From: JBBIQH01 sp964475945
GTDB lineage: Archaea > Thermoproteota > Nitrososphaeria > Nitrososphaerales > Nitrosocaldaceae
DNA: 64,000 nucleotides
Assembly (NCBI GenBank): GCA_964475945.1
Contig: CAYYYF010000003.1
Coordinates: forward strand, 1 to 64,000
Direction: 5' to 3'
The notes below the pieces were generated by a model, which ran no database searches, was not told the DNA's origin, and worked only from the letters and a program-made list of their open reading frames with translations. Below are positions 1 to 9,023 of this stretch, piece by piece (the first letter of the stretch is position 1; each line of letters starts with the position of its first letter). Made by a program: the position numbers and the translations under genes.

Positions 1-140
1 AATAATAGAAGTGATGTATTAGGATTTAACATTTACTGTAATGCACGTGCTACTATTTATTTAAAACAATCTCTAAGACACAATTAATTTAACCTAAACC
101 ATAGTTATAGTTATATTTAAGTTAATTCTAAGTATAGATA

Positions 141-335
141 ATGAGGAGTTACGGCATACTTGCACTGCTAGCGATTGTAGCATTGGCAGCTGTAGCAGCA
201 ATAATACCTAGCGCATATGCACAGACATGGGGTAAGCCAGAGACCATGGTTACTGCTGCACTACCCTTGATAGTAGGATTAGGTGTAGGACTAGCCTACT
301 TCATAGGAATATCAGCAAGGAGATCACATAGGTAA
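141..335 (+). CDS. Small secreted or membrane-anchored protein beside amoA
   Basis: A 64-residue protein. Residues 1-27 form a signal-peptide-like hydrophobic stretch ending in AYA-Q, a plausible signal-peptidase site. A short soluble piece follows, then a second hydrophobic helix (about 38-58) and a basic tail (ARRSHR), which suggests one membrane helix with the tail in the cytoplasm. It converges with amoA and is preceded by an AT-rich promoter-like stretch. I do not recognise the family. Its location next to amoA and its size make it a possible accessory subunit of ammonia monooxygenase, but that is an inference from context only. Confidence 0.6.
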   Translation: MRSYGILALLAIVALAAVAAIIPSAYAQTWGKPETMVTAALPLIVGLGVGLAYFIGISARRSHR

Positions 336-434
336 TTACCACATTTATTATTTATTTTATTTTTATATTGTATCTTTGAATATTGTAAAGAATTAGTTAA
401 TTAATAAAAAGAAAAGAGAGGTTTTGGATTGTAT

Positions 435-1088
435 CTAGTCCCACTTACTCCATGCAGCAGCCCATCTATAAGTCCATGTATTCAACTTTGCACCTAGAGC
501 AGATATAGGTACGCTAATTACAGCACTTATACCTGCTGCTAATGCAACAGGGCTATTGTAGAACTTACCTACCTGTGGCTCTATTGGTGTTAGATATGCA
601 GGTAGAGTAGGCCTTGGATACTTGAATGCCATCTCCAATGGATCGTGTACTGTAAGCAGGTTTATCATGTTGAATAATGGCATTGACATACCTAGTAGAG
701 AACCGCCTATGAGTATTGCGGCATGCTTGTTCCTCTTTGTAGCCCAATATGTTAGATCTAATAGCATAGCACTTGGTATCCATACTGGAACTATCATGAA
801 GTCATATGGGTAGCCTAGACCACCTATCCATGCCCACTTTGCAACCCATGTATATATAGTCATTATTGTAGCATAGTATGTTGCTGTACCAGGTACGCCT
901 GTGAAGAGTAAGTAATAGATCGCACCTACAACAAGCATAGTTGATTGGCTAAGGTTGAAGATTACGAAGGATGTCCACATCCAATCAGAGTAGAATATAT
1001 AGTCTCCTGCATTAATTGTCAATAGTGTAGAGTTGACTGCAACTACTACTATGAATAGGTAGTGCACAGTTCTTCTAATCCAGACCAT
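435..1088 (-). CDS. amoA: Ammonia monooxygenase subunit A
   Basis: Membrane subunit of the archaeal copper ammonia monooxygenase, which oxidises ammonia to hydroxylamine. The 217-residue protein is the typical archaeal length. It starts MVWIRRTVHYLFIVVVAVNS and contains the archaeal AmoA landmarks TINAGDYIFYSDW, WAWIGGLGYPYDFM and YPRPTLPAYLTPIEPQVGKFYNSP, with several transmembrane helices. An in-frame ATG lies 15 bases upstream at 1103, but the TATA-like TTTTATATATA at 1110-1120 is only 7 bases from it. That TATA box is 22-32 bases from the MVW start, which fits a leaderless transcript, so I chose 1088. amoX lies directly upstream on the same strand. amoC is not in this cluster. Confidence 0.98.
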   Translation of the reverse strand: MVWIRRTVHYLFIVVVAVNSTLLTINAGDYIFYSDWMWTSFVIFNLSQSTMLVVGAIYYLLFTGVPGTATYYATIMTIYTWVAKWAWIGGLGYPYDFMIVPVWIPSAMLLDLTYWATKRNKHAAILIGGSLLGMSMPLFNMINLLTVHDPLEMAFKYPRPTLPAYLTPIEPQVGKFYNSPVALAAGISAVISVPISALGAKLNTWTYRWAAAWSKWD

Positions 1089-1109
1089 TAAAATAATATG
1101 CAAAAGGCG

Positions 1110-1120
1110 TATATATAAAA
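1110..1120 (-). promoter_or_regulatory. TATA box of amoA
   Basis: On the minus strand this reads TTTTATATATA, 22-32 bases upstream of the amoA ATG at 1088. This is the spacing expected for an archaeal TATA box serving a leaderless or near-leaderless mRNA, and it supports the shorter amoA start. Confidence 0.6.
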
Positions 1121-1183
1121 CTTACTATAGAATGGTAACAATAATTTATTAAAAATAAAATCAAATAAAAGAAGAATTATAAT

Positions 1184-1444
1184 TTATGGGATTGCAGGCT
1201 TCTCCATAGCAACTTTCCATATGAAGATAAAGGCGAACACAATTATAACGGTCAATACACTTAATGCATACATCCCAGAACTGAATGGATATGCCCAAGA
1301 GTAGTATGTGAACCCTACCCAGACACCAAAAGCTGTTGCTGCCCACGCCATTATTGCACCAATTATGTATAATCCCTTCATATGCTCTACTCTTCTGCCT
1401 ATCATACGTTCTATCTCATCCTTTGGAGCCTCCTTCTTAGACAT
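1184..1444 (-). CDS. amoX: AmoX, small membrane subunit of archaeal AMO
   Basis: An 86-residue protein with a charged N-terminus (MSKKEAPKDEIERMIGRR) and two transmembrane helices (about 24-46 and 55-80). It lies just upstream of amoA on the same strand. In ammonia-oxidising archaea a two-helix small protein next to amoA is AmoX, reported as a structural part of the AMO complex; I identify it here from size, topology and the amoX-amoA order. About 80 bases separate its stop from the amoA TATA box, so amoA has its own promoter even if readthrough occurs. Confidence 0.88.
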   Translation of the reverse strand: MSKKEAPKDEIERMIGRRVEHMKGLYIIGAIMAWAATAFGVWVGFTYYSWAYPFSSGMYALSVLTVIIVFAFIFIWKVAMEKPAIP

Positions 1445-1674
1445 TAAGATTAATAATAATCAATGGGTTTATTAAGTTTACTTTTTAACTTAATAAGATT
1501 CTGTTAAGAATATATAGTTACAGATTAATGATTTATGATTTTTATCTCCAAAATTTTTATATAAGATATATACATGCCTATAGATTGCAAGGATATATGC
1601 ATATAAGGAATTACTTAACTCATGCGTTTAAGCAAAGAATTTCTTCTATTCCTCTAGCAAGTAAGCGTTAAAGT

Positions 1675-1687
1675 AAAAATATATATG
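1675..1687 (+). promoter_or_regulatory. TATA box of amoB
   Basis: AAAAATATATATG centred about 29 bases upstream of the amoB ATG at 1711. It lies in the 266-base divergent region between amoX (minus) and amoB (plus), which holds the promoters of both genes and no ORF that I can support. Confidence 0.5.
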
Positions 1688-1710
1688 CTACCTAGTACAA
1701 AATTCTAATA

Positions 1711-2343
1711 ATGAAGGTAATGCATGCAACTCTACTAACAACTGTTGCTGTAATAATAGCATTAGGTTCACTAGCACCAGTAATGAAGGAGGCCTTTGCA
1801 CATGGTGTTCAAGCACAGCTACAGAGTAGGTTCATAAAGATAGAGGATGAGACATTCTCTGCAACCAGAGTAATAACCAAGGCAGAGTTTGCTAAGAGGA
1901 ATGGCTTAACACTTGCAGATGTTGATGCTATGGGATGTGATCCACAGAGAAGACAAGATATAATTATAGTAACTGGTAGGCTTGTTAGCCAAGTTAAGCA
2001 GAACCTTAACGCGTGGATATCCTTATTCACAGAGTCATCTAATGCAGGTAATAGATGGGAGTTTGTATCAAGGGATCCTCCAGGTAATGTATTCACTATA
2101 CCTGGCGGTGGAGAGGTTGAGTATAGGCTATGCTTAGCTGCACTAGAGCCAGGAGTATACCATGCCCATACACAGCTTAATGTTGCTAGTGTAGGTCCAG
2201 GTCTAAGTCCAGGTATGACTATAACTGTAGAAGGAGAGCCTACAGTGAAGCCTATGTCAGTAGCAAATGTTGCATACCAGACTATACTTATAGCAATTGG
2301 ATTAGCCATATCATTTGCAACAAGACCTTGGCAAGTTATTTAA
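1711..2343 (+). CDS. amoB: Ammonia monooxygenase subunit B
   Basis: Periplasm-facing copper-binding subunit of ammonia monooxygenase. The 210-residue protein has a signal peptide ending AFA-H at residues 28-31, so His31 would become the mature N-terminus. His151 and His153 lie in YHAHTQLN. This histidine trio matches the copper site known from AmoB/PmoB. A C-terminal transmembrane helix spans about 185-203. Like other archaeal AmoB it lacks the second cupredoxin domain of bacterial AmoB. It is divergent from amoX and followed by an AT-rich stretch before rps15 on the opposite strand. Confidence 0.98.
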   Translation: MKVMHATLLTTVAVIIALGSLAPVMKEAFAHGVQAQLQSRFIKIEDETFSATRVITKAEFAKRNGLTLADVDAMGCDPQRRQDIIIVTGRLVSQVKQNLNAWISLFTESSNAGNRWEFVSRDPPGNVFTIPGGGEVEYRLCLAALEPGVYHAHTQLNVASVGPGLSPGMTITVEGEPTVKPMSVANVAYQTILIAIGLAISFATRPWQVI

Positions 2344-2441
2344 TAATAAACCAACCACATCTTCTTTATTTTTAATTTTTTAATTAATGAATAAGTAGAA
2401 TTAATTTATAAAATTCAATTATTATTTTATATTGAAGATAA

Positions 2442-2885
2442 CTACTCCAACTGTGCTATCACAGTCTTATACCTCCAATCCTGTGGTATCTTACCTTCCC
2501 TCTTATAATACTTTGCTAACCTATGTATCTTAGCCTCTATCAACTCAAGCGATCTTATATTGTTACTATCCCCCTTGTGTATGCTTAGATGCCTCTGGAG
2601 CCTCGCAGCCTTTGTTAGTAGATTGTTTAGATCCTCAGGCATTTCTTTTATCCCATTCTCCTCTAATATTCTAGTTATTGACTTACCTAGCATCTTCTTA
2701 ACCAATGGTATCCCATACTCATCCCTAAGCGTTGTACCTATCTCACTAGGCCTTAGACCATCCTTAGCCATCTTAACTATTAGGCTTACTATCTCCTCCT
2801 TACTTAACTTAACCCATGTAGCATTAACCTGTAGTGGCCTGGTTGAGTGTGACTTTCCTTTCCTATGTGCATGTACTCTAGCCAT
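2442..2885 (-). CDS. rps15: 30S ribosomal protein uS15
   Basis: Ribosomal protein of the small-subunit platform, binding the central domain of 16S rRNA. The 147-residue archaeal/eukaryotic form starts MARVHAHRKGKSHSTRP and has the N-terminal extension before the S15 core (LRPSEIGTTLRDEYGIP), ending IPQDWRYKTVIAQLE. It converges with amoB. The neighbouring RecJ-like gene on the other side (3771) is a common archaeal partner of rps15. Confidence 0.96.
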   Translation of the reverse strand: MARVHAHRKGKSHSTRPLQVNATWVKLSKEEIVSLIVKMAKDGLRPSEIGTTLRDEYGIPLVKKMLGKSITRILEENGIKEMPEDLNNLLTKAARLQRHLSIHKGDSNNIRSLELIEAKIHRLAKYYKREGKIPQDWRYKTVIAQLE

Positions 2886-2983
2886 ATATATGCTCTTACA
2901 GAGTGCAATTAAATCCTTACTGATAAATAATTTATTATTATAAAGGCAAAGATTATATACATCATTACTCCATATTTAGTTAA

Positions 2984-3361
2984 ATGAATAAGTTTGCCAT
3001 ATTAGGCATTATGGCTGGAGTAATTGTATTAGGGTTGAGCGAGGCAAATATAGCCATGGCGCAAGGAGGATTGTATGGTGGTGGTGTAGGAACTGATATA
3101 ACTGCTACCCCGCAGCAGTTGGAAGAGTGTAAGAAATTACAGATACCAGAGTTTGCATGCACTCAGACTGCTATACTTGCAAAGAGAAGGATAATTAATG
3201 CAGAGCAGCAAGGTGCATATGGCTCTGGTACACCAATGTTAGGTAGAACATTCGGTGAGTTGGGTGGTTATGTTGCTGCTCTAGGCGCTATATTTGGAGG
3301 TATATCTGCTGCATTCTTCGCCATGGCATTAAGGAAACCAAAAGCATCACAGAAGGCATAG
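2984..3361 (+). CDS. Secreted membrane-anchored protein, candidate extra AMO subunit
   Basis: A 125-residue protein with an N-terminal signal peptide (to about residue 26, NIAMAQ), a glycine-rich stretch and an extracytoplasmic segment with two cysteines about 10 residues apart (EECKKLQIPEFACTQ). A C-terminal transmembrane helix (about 92-115) ends in a basic tail. It lies near amoB and rps15, next to another small membrane protein. Recent work on archaeal AMO describes additional small subunits named AmoY and AmoZ; size, topology and location make this gene a candidate for one of them, but I cannot tell which. The two cysteines could form a disulfide. Confidence 0.7.
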   Translation: MNKFAILGIMAGVIVLGLSEANIAMAQGGLYGGGVGTDITATPQQLEECKKLQIPEFACTQTAILAKRRIINAEQQGAYGSGTPMLGRTFGELGGYVAALGAIFGGISAAFFAMALRKPKASQKA

Positions 3362-3453
3362 CACTAAAACTACATTCTTTTTATATTTGTTTTATAATTT
3401 TTTATAATGCCTAATGGAAATGTATATATTCATGTGTTAAGTTGATTATACTA

Positions 3454-3711
3454 ATGGATATTACAACACTGATAATGGGCATGAAGAGTATAGTGCTACA
3501 GATAGGACCAGCATACGACCCACTATTCTATGACGTAATGGTCTACATATTCGGTACAATGATGTTTGGAGTATTCCTACTGAGCGTTATTGCATACTGG
3601 ATAAGGCATAAGGGTATAGGGGGTACTGCAAGAGAGACCTGGGTACAAGAGCTTGAGAGTTACTACGAGAGAGAAGGTATCGGTCTACTACCAGAAGAGA
3701 GGAGAAGGTAA
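3454..3711 (+). CDS. Small one-helix membrane protein, candidate extra AMO subunit
   Basis: An 85-residue protein. The frame is open from a TTG at 3442, but the ATG at 3454 (MDITTLIMGMKS) is the better start. One strong transmembrane helix (about 30-50) is followed by a basic and acidic cytoplasmic tail (RETWVQELESYYEREG) ending in EERRR. It is encoded about 90 bases after the two-cysteine membrane protein and on the same strand, so the two may be co-expressed. I infer a possible AMO-complex role from position; I have no sequence proof. Confidence 0.65.
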   Translation: MDITTLIMGMKSIVLQIGPAYDPLFYDVMVYIFGTMMFGVFLLSVIAYWIRHKGIGGTARETWVQELESYYEREGIGLLPEERRR

Positions 3712-3770
3712 AATCCTTTATTCTTTTATTTATTCTATTCTATAATGTATTAACTTTAATATATTCATAT

Positions 3771-5222
3771 ATGCCTTTATCTGGTATGACTAATGGTTTA
3801 GACTCATTCTTATCTGTATTCTGCTCTATCATAGATGATGCTATCAAGGATTGTAAGAGGATAATGGTAGTTACACATACAGATGCCGATGGTCTAGTAT
3901 CTGGTAGCATAGTAACAAAGGCAATCGTTAGGGAAGGGGGTAGATGCCTCTTAAGATGCGTGAGCGATCTTACCCCAGATGTATTGATAAGTGTAGCAAA
4001 TGAAGAACATGACCTTTACATATTCACTGACCTTGGTGCTGGTTTGGCAGATACTATAGATGAACATATAAGCAAGGGTAAAGGCAGAAAGTGGCTTGTT
4101 ATAGACCATCACCAGTTACCTGAGCATGAAATGCATAATGATAGGGTATGTAATGCATGGAAGTTTGGTATAGATGGAGGTAGAGAAGCATCTGCAGGTA
4201 CAATGGCATACAAGGTAGCCTGTAGATTAAACCCTAGGAATGAGGACCTCTCAGCATTAGCAGTAGTATCTATGCTTGCAGATAGGCAAGACCAGGGAGA
4301 GAGGAAGTCTCTTCTAGGCTTAAATGCTGAGGTTGCAGATACTGCCAAGAAGATAGGAGCATTAAGCATAGATATAGATATAATGCTTGTAGGTAGAGAG
4401 ACAAGAGCAATACATGAAGCTCTAGCATATACCTCATACCCTTACATAAACGGTTTAACATGGAATACAGATGCATACTACTCCTTACTAACCTCTGCAG
4501 GGATAAGGCTCAAGGATGATGGTAGATGGAGGACAGTAGCAGAGTTAAGTAGTGAGGAAAAGAGAATGATCATAGATGCTATAGCAAGATATGCTAGTCT
4601 AAATGGTAGCAAAGCAGAGCTTATTGTAGATGAACTTATAGGGTATGTATACACCCTTGTAAGGGAGGATAAGAGGAGCATGCTAAGGGATGCAAGGGAG
4701 TTTGCTAACCTATTAAACGCAACTGCAAGGATAGGCAAGTCTGGTGTTGGAGTAGCAGTGTGCCTAGGGGATAGGGGTGCCATGCTTAAAGAAGGGGAAG
4801 ACATAGTCAATGAGTATAGGAAGACTTTAAGGTATTACATATCAAGCATAACAGGTAATGAGAGATGGAGGATAAACGATTATGGTAACCTGGTTATAGT
4901 AAATGGCGATGCCCTAATCGCTCAGGATATGCTTGGTGCTGTATCCTCTCTGCTTAGTGGCGCACATATATTCCAAGGCAAGATACTTGTGGTTAAGACA
5001 AATGCAAGCGATGGTACATACAAGTTCTCAGCAAGGAAGTGTATTAACTGTAATGTAGATGTTAACCTTGGGCTACTCATGAGGGAGTGTAGTAGTAGAT
5101 GTAATGGTACTGGAGGAGGTCATGACCCAGCAGCTGGTGCAAGGGTTAGTGCTAGCATGCTTGATGAGTTCATAAAATGTCTGAAGGATGGAGTAAATAA
5201 GCAAGTACAAGTGCACGAGTAA
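3771..5222 (+). CDS. DHH-family phosphoesterase, archaeal RecJ-like exonuclease
   Basis: A 483-residue protein of the DHH superfamily. The N-terminal DHH domain has THTDADGLVSG (His36, Asp38, Asp40) and IDHHQ near residue 112, the Mn2+-binding motifs. The C-terminal DHHA1 domain has GTGGGHDPAAGARV near residues 444-458. Archaeal relatives (RecJ/GAN) are 5'-3' single-strand nucleases linked to the replisome or RNA decay. It is followed after 7 bases by pcc1 and then serS, so it probably heads an operon. An ATG five codons in (MTNG, 3786) is an alternative start. Confidence 0.9.
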   Translation: MPLSGMTNGLDSFLSVFCSIIDDAIKDCKRIMVVTHTDADGLVSGSIVTKAIVREGGRCLLRCVSDLTPDVLISVANEEHDLYIFTDLGAGLADTIDEHISKGKGRKWLVIDHHQLPEHEMHNDRVCNAWKFGIDGGREASAGTMAYKVACRLNPRNEDLSALAVVSMLADRQDQGERKSLLGLNAEVADTAKKIGALSIDIDIMLVGRETRAIHEALAYTSYPYINGLTWNTDAYYSLLTSAGIRLKDDGRWRTVAELSSEEKRMIIDAIARYASLNGSKAELIVDELIGYVYTLVREDKRSMLRDAREFANLLNATARIGKSGVGVAVCLGDRGAMLKEGEDIVNEYRKTLRYYISSITGNERWRINDYGNLVIVNGDALIAQDMLGAVSSLLSGAHIFQGKILVVKTNASDGTYKFSARKCINCNVDVNLGLLMRECSSRCNGTGGGHDPAAGARVSASMLDEFIKCLKDGVNKQVQVHE

Positions 5223-5229
5223 TAAGAAG

Positions 5230-5481
5230 ATGTATGTAAAGGTTACATTAACTATAGGTGTTGACAATTACAAGAAGGGAGATAGCATACTTAAAGCATT
5301 AATACCAGATAATGTTAACATCCCCCAAGGCTTAGAGATGGAGTTTAGGTTTGATGAGGGTATGAGGACTCTAATACTAGAGTTCAAGGTAACATGTGAT
5401 GCTAAGAGCATAAGTACATTAGCAGCAAGTATAGATGAGGTATTAGAGCATATAAGTGTAATTAATAGAGTGTTGGTGTAA
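5230..5481 (+). CDS. pcc1: KEOPS complex subunit Pcc1
   Basis: An 83-residue small alpha/beta protein (VTLTIGVDNYKKGDSILKALIPDN, then EFRFDEGMRTLILEFKV and a C-terminal helix with SISTLAASIDEVLEHI). The length and pattern match the CTAG/Pcc1 family. Pcc1 is the dimerisation subunit of KEOPS, which makes the t6A37 modification of ANN-decoding tRNAs. It sits between the RecJ-like gene and serS, with gaps of 7 and 4 bases, and is probably co-transcribed. Confidence 0.82.
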   Translation: MYVKVTLTIGVDNYKKGDSILKALIPDNVNIPQGLEMEFRFDEGMRTLILEFKVTCDAKSISTLAASIDEVLEHISVINRVLV

Positions 5482-5485
5482 ACTG

Positions 5486-6751
5486 ATGATAGACCCTAAG
5501 ATACTGAGGGATAGACCAGAGGTTATCAGTAAGATGTTAGCAAAGAGGCGCATAGACTTCCCCCTTGATAGACTCTTAGAGTTTGATAAGAGAAGGCGTA
5601 TGCTTATGAAAGAGTTGCAAGATCTTAACCATAAAAGAAATACTATAGCAGAGAGCATAGCATTTAAGAAGAGGAAGGGCGAGAGTGTAGAGGATGATAT
5701 AAGAATCATGAGGGCTATAGCAATAGAGATAGAGAAGCTTGAAGTAGAGATGAAGTTGGTTGAAAGAGAGTACAACTCTTTGCTCTTAGCACTACCAAAC
5801 CTTGTGGATGAATCAGTGCCTTATGGTGAAGGGGAAGGGGATAATGTTGTTGTAAGGCAATGGGGAGAGCCTAAGAAGTTCAACTTCCCTGCTAAGGATC
5901 ATATAGAACTTGGACTATCGCTTATAGATACTGAGAGAGCAGCAAAGGTATCAGGCTCAAGGTTCTATTATCTACTTGATGGATTGGTTATGCTCAACTA
6001 TGCACTAATACGCTTTGCATTAGACTTCATACATAAAAAAGGGTTTACGCTAGTACAGACACCATATATGATAAACCGTAAGGCGATGGAGGGAGCCCTT
6101 ATGCTGAGCGACTTTAATGATGTTATATACAAGGTAGAGGGTGAGGATCTCTATCTTATAGGAACTGCTGAGCATGCTATAGCTGCAATGCATATGGATG
6201 AGATATTGGATGGTAGTAAGATGCCTATGCGTTATGCTGGTGTAACACCATGCTTCAGGAAGGAGGCTGGTGCACATGGAAGAGATACAAAGGGTATATT
6301 CAGGGTGCATCAGTTTGAGAAGGTTGAGCAGTTTGTATTTGCAAAGCCTGAGCATTCATGGGATGAGCATGAGATGCTTCTAAGGAACGCAGAGGAGTTC
6401 TTTAGACTACTTGAGATACCTCACAGGGTAGTTCTGCTATGCTCATCAGAGTTAGGCAAGGTATCTGCAAAGACATACGACATAGAGGCATGGATGCCAG
6501 CACAGGGTAGGTATAGGGAGGTAGTATCATGTTCTAATTGCCTAGACTTTCAAGCAAGGAGATTGATGATAAGGTATAGGGATAGACCAAATGAAGAGAG
6601 TAGGTATGTGCATACACTAAACTCAACGTTGGTTGCTACAGAGCGTACAATAGTAGCAATAATGGAGAATTACCAGAGGGAAGATGGTAGCATAGGCATA
6701 CCCAAGGTATTAAAGCCTTATATGAATGATATAGATGCTATAGGCAAGTAA
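5486..6751 (+). CDS. serS: Seryl-tRNA synthetase
   Basis: Charges tRNA-Ser with serine. The 421-residue class II synthetase has the N-terminal tRNA-binding coiled coil (residues 1-110, with DLNHKRNTIAESIA). Motif 2 lies near residue 255 (TPCFRKEAGAHGRDTKGIFRVHQFEK is split here between VTPCFRKEAGAHGRD and the following FRVHQFEKVEQF) and motif 3 near residues 377-390 (LNSTLVATERTIVAIMENYQ). It is the common bacterial-type SerS, not the methanogen type. It starts 4 bases after pcc1 and ends 33 bases before the eS1 gene. Confidence 0.97.
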   Translation: MIDPKILRDRPEVISKMLAKRRIDFPLDRLLEFDKRRRMLMKELQDLNHKRNTIAESIAFKKRKGESVEDDIRIMRAIAIEIEKLEVEMKLVEREYNSLLLALPNLVDESVPYGEGEGDNVVVRQWGEPKKFNFPAKDHIELGLSLIDTERAAKVSGSRFYYLLDGLVMLNYALIRFALDFIHKKGFTLVQTPYMINRKAMEGALMLSDFNDVIYKVEGEDLYLIGTAEHAIAAMHMDEILDGSKMPMRYAGVTPCFRKEAGAHGRDTKGIFRVHQFEKVEQFVFAKPEHSWDEHEMLLRNAEEFFRLLEIPHRVVLLCSSELGKVSAKTYDIEAWMPAQGRYREVVSCSNCLDFQARRLMIRYRDRPNEESRYVHTLNSTLVATERTIVAIMENYQREDGSIGIPKVLKPYMNDIDAIGK

Positions 6752-6784
6752 ACTTATATTTAAGGTTCTTACCTTGCTATACTA

Positions 6785-7393
6785 ATGGTTAGTAAGAAGG
6801 GAGGTAAGGTTAGGGATAAGTGGAAGGATAAGAGATGGGTTACAGTTCTTGCACCAAAGGTATTTGGTAACCAAGCAATAGCATACATACCCATAACAAG
6901 TGAGGAGTATGCAAAAGGGAGAATAATAGAATGCACATTATTTGATCTATGGCATACAGATCCTCAGCAGCATGCAATAAAGCTCTACTTCCAGATAGAA
7001 TCAATCGATGATGATAATGCATATACATACTTCAAGGGACATGAATATGCAAGGGAGTTCCTTAAGAGTCTAGTAAGGAAGGGTACATCAATGGTTAACC
7101 TAATTAAGTGTTATACAACCTCAGATGGTTATACATTTAGGGTATACGTTGTAGCATTTACACAGAAGAGGATAAACTCCTCAAAGAAGCATGATATACG
7201 TAAGGTTATGGATGAAGTGCTTAGTAGCGAGATACCAAGGCTTAATATGGATCAGTTCATACAGGCAGTAGTTGGACCAAAGCTTAATGCTGATATACAC
7301 AACAGGATTAAGGATATACTTAACGTTAGATTCGTAGCAGTATGGAAGACAAAGTTACTTAGGGTAATACAAGTGCAGCAAGTACAAGCATAA
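6785..7393 (+). CDS. rps3ae: 30S ribosomal protein eS1 (S3Ae)
   Basis: Archaeal/eukaryotic small-subunit protein at the mRNA exit region. The 202-residue protein has a lysine-rich N-terminus (MVSKKGGKVRDKWKDKRW) and the S3Ae core (APKVFGNQAIAYIPITSEE, GRIIECTLFDLW, KSSKKHDIRKVMDEVL-like segment). It is the last gene of the recJ-pcc1-serS-eS1 run and converges with the broken sialidase-like gene. Confidence 0.96.
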   Translation: MVSKKGGKVRDKWKDKRWVTVLAPKVFGNQAIAYIPITSEEYAKGRIIECTLFDLWHTDPQQHAIKLYFQIESIDDDNAYTYFKGHEYAREFLKSLVRKGTSMVNLIKCYTTSDGYTFRVYVVAFTQKRINSSKKHDIRKVMDEVLSSEIPRLNMDQFIQAVVGPKLNADIHNRIKDILNVRFVAVWKTKLLRVIQVQQVQA

Positions 7394-7417
7394 AATGAAT
7401 TAAAATATATTACATGG

Positions 7418-8969
7418 CTATGTTGATGTTCTATCAAACCATATCCTTAGCTTTGAGTCTAGGGTACCTGCAATATTAACTGTTCTATTATTTACCCATA
7501 CATAGTATGCCTCTCTAGCACTATTAGATGTAAGACCATAATAAGATCCTATGTAATTGCGTGTGTATACCCTATTATTAATTATATCAGTATTTGCTGA
7601 TTGTGGTCCTATGCTACTAGTGCTCCAGTGACTTGATGACGTGCAGGTGTTAACATCTAGATGGCAATGATAATGCATTGGCCTCCATAATGTATTATAA
7701 AGGCTCTCTCTTCTATCCAATGCAGTTATATGTATCGTATTAGTCTTACCAGAGAATGCTATGGATGGTAAGAACTGATCCTTAGCAACTCCATTATCAT
7801 TTAATACATTAACAGCGCTACTTATATTACATGTACTGCCCTGTGTAGTGCAGTTAGTTATCTTCTTACATTATATTAGTTAAAGATGTTGAAGAGTAAC
7901 CTGTCCATGTAACATGTAAATTATTTGCACTATCTATAGCTAGATATGGGAAGTTAGGTGCTAGGATTCCACTCTGTTGATTATTACTATTAGTATCCCC
8001 TATAACACAACCAAATGATCTCTTACATCCTACGTTAGGAGGATCAGCATCTTGATACCCAGCTGTAGTAGGTATTCTAGTAGGGGCTGCAATTATCTGT
8101 GTGCTATCAAATGTATTCCCATTATAGAATGATCTCTTCAACTTTATGTAGCACTTGTATCACTAACCAGTTTAGTCCATGCAACATAAATTATACCATT
8201 ACTATTGTTAACAGCTATGTTACATCCTTGTACAGATCTATCACTTATCCCATTATTTACTAGTGTAGTAGTGCCTGAATCAAGTTCTACTGTACTACCA
8301 TCTACCCTCTTGAAGAATAGATGCATGGTTGAAGATAAGTAGTTAGGTTTGCTATTAAACACCCTTATCATATCGTCTAGCCTAACCCAACATAGGTATA
8401 CATTGCTACCTCTAACAGCTATCCATGGCTTGTCTACGATAGGACAGTCGTTATCTGTATTTATATCATTATTTGTGCACGTAGCCTCTGCTACAACTGT
8501 AGGAGCACTCCAAGTAGCACCATTATGAGTAGATGTTGAGTAGAATATCTTTGATACATCCCCTAAACTATAACTCATCTGTCATCGCATGACATGCTAC
8601 ATACCAGGTTGAACCACTAACAGCAAGGACAGGATCCGCTGATATATAGGTACTGGTTGGTAAAGGTAGGTATCCCCTATCTGTCCAACTACCTCCTCCA
8701 TCTGAGCTTGTTGCTATTCTACACTTTCCTGTTACGCCTTGGCCAGCAGCGTAATCTATGAATGCTGCTACTAGTATATTGTTATTACTAGGATGCCTCA
8801 TTACATGGGCTTCATCCTTTCTATAACCAAGATCCGCATTGCTTACTAACACATCATTGTAGAGCTCCCATGATATAGTACCAGCAGAGGCAATCATCAT
8901 TACACTGCTTATTGTTGCTATTAATAGCAATGATGTTATAAATGCTGTTAATAATACCTTCTTACGCAT
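7418..8969 (-). pseudogene. Secreted BNR/sialidase-like beta-propeller protein, frameshifted (copy 1)
   Basis: Read on the minus strand, this starts with a signal peptide (MRKKVLLTAFITSLLLIATI) and continues through sialidase-type repeats (SSDGGGSWTDRGY, STSTHNGATWSAP, KPWIAVRGSNVYLCWVR, NFPYLAIDSANNLHVTW) to about 7418. The frame changes near 8570-8580 and near 8141-8144. A TAA at 7866-7868 is followed by homologous sequence in another frame (KITNCTTQGSTCNISSAVN). The pieces together would make a protein of about 510 residues. A second copy with the same architecture is at 18121-19509. Neighbouring genes are all intact, so sequencing error is an unlikely cause. Substrate unknown; BNR proteins bind or cleave glycans. 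Confidence 0.75.
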
Positions 8970-9023
8970 TAGTTTACTAAAATCCAGTAAGATTTAATAA
9001 AGTTATTTGTAAAAAAATTGATA

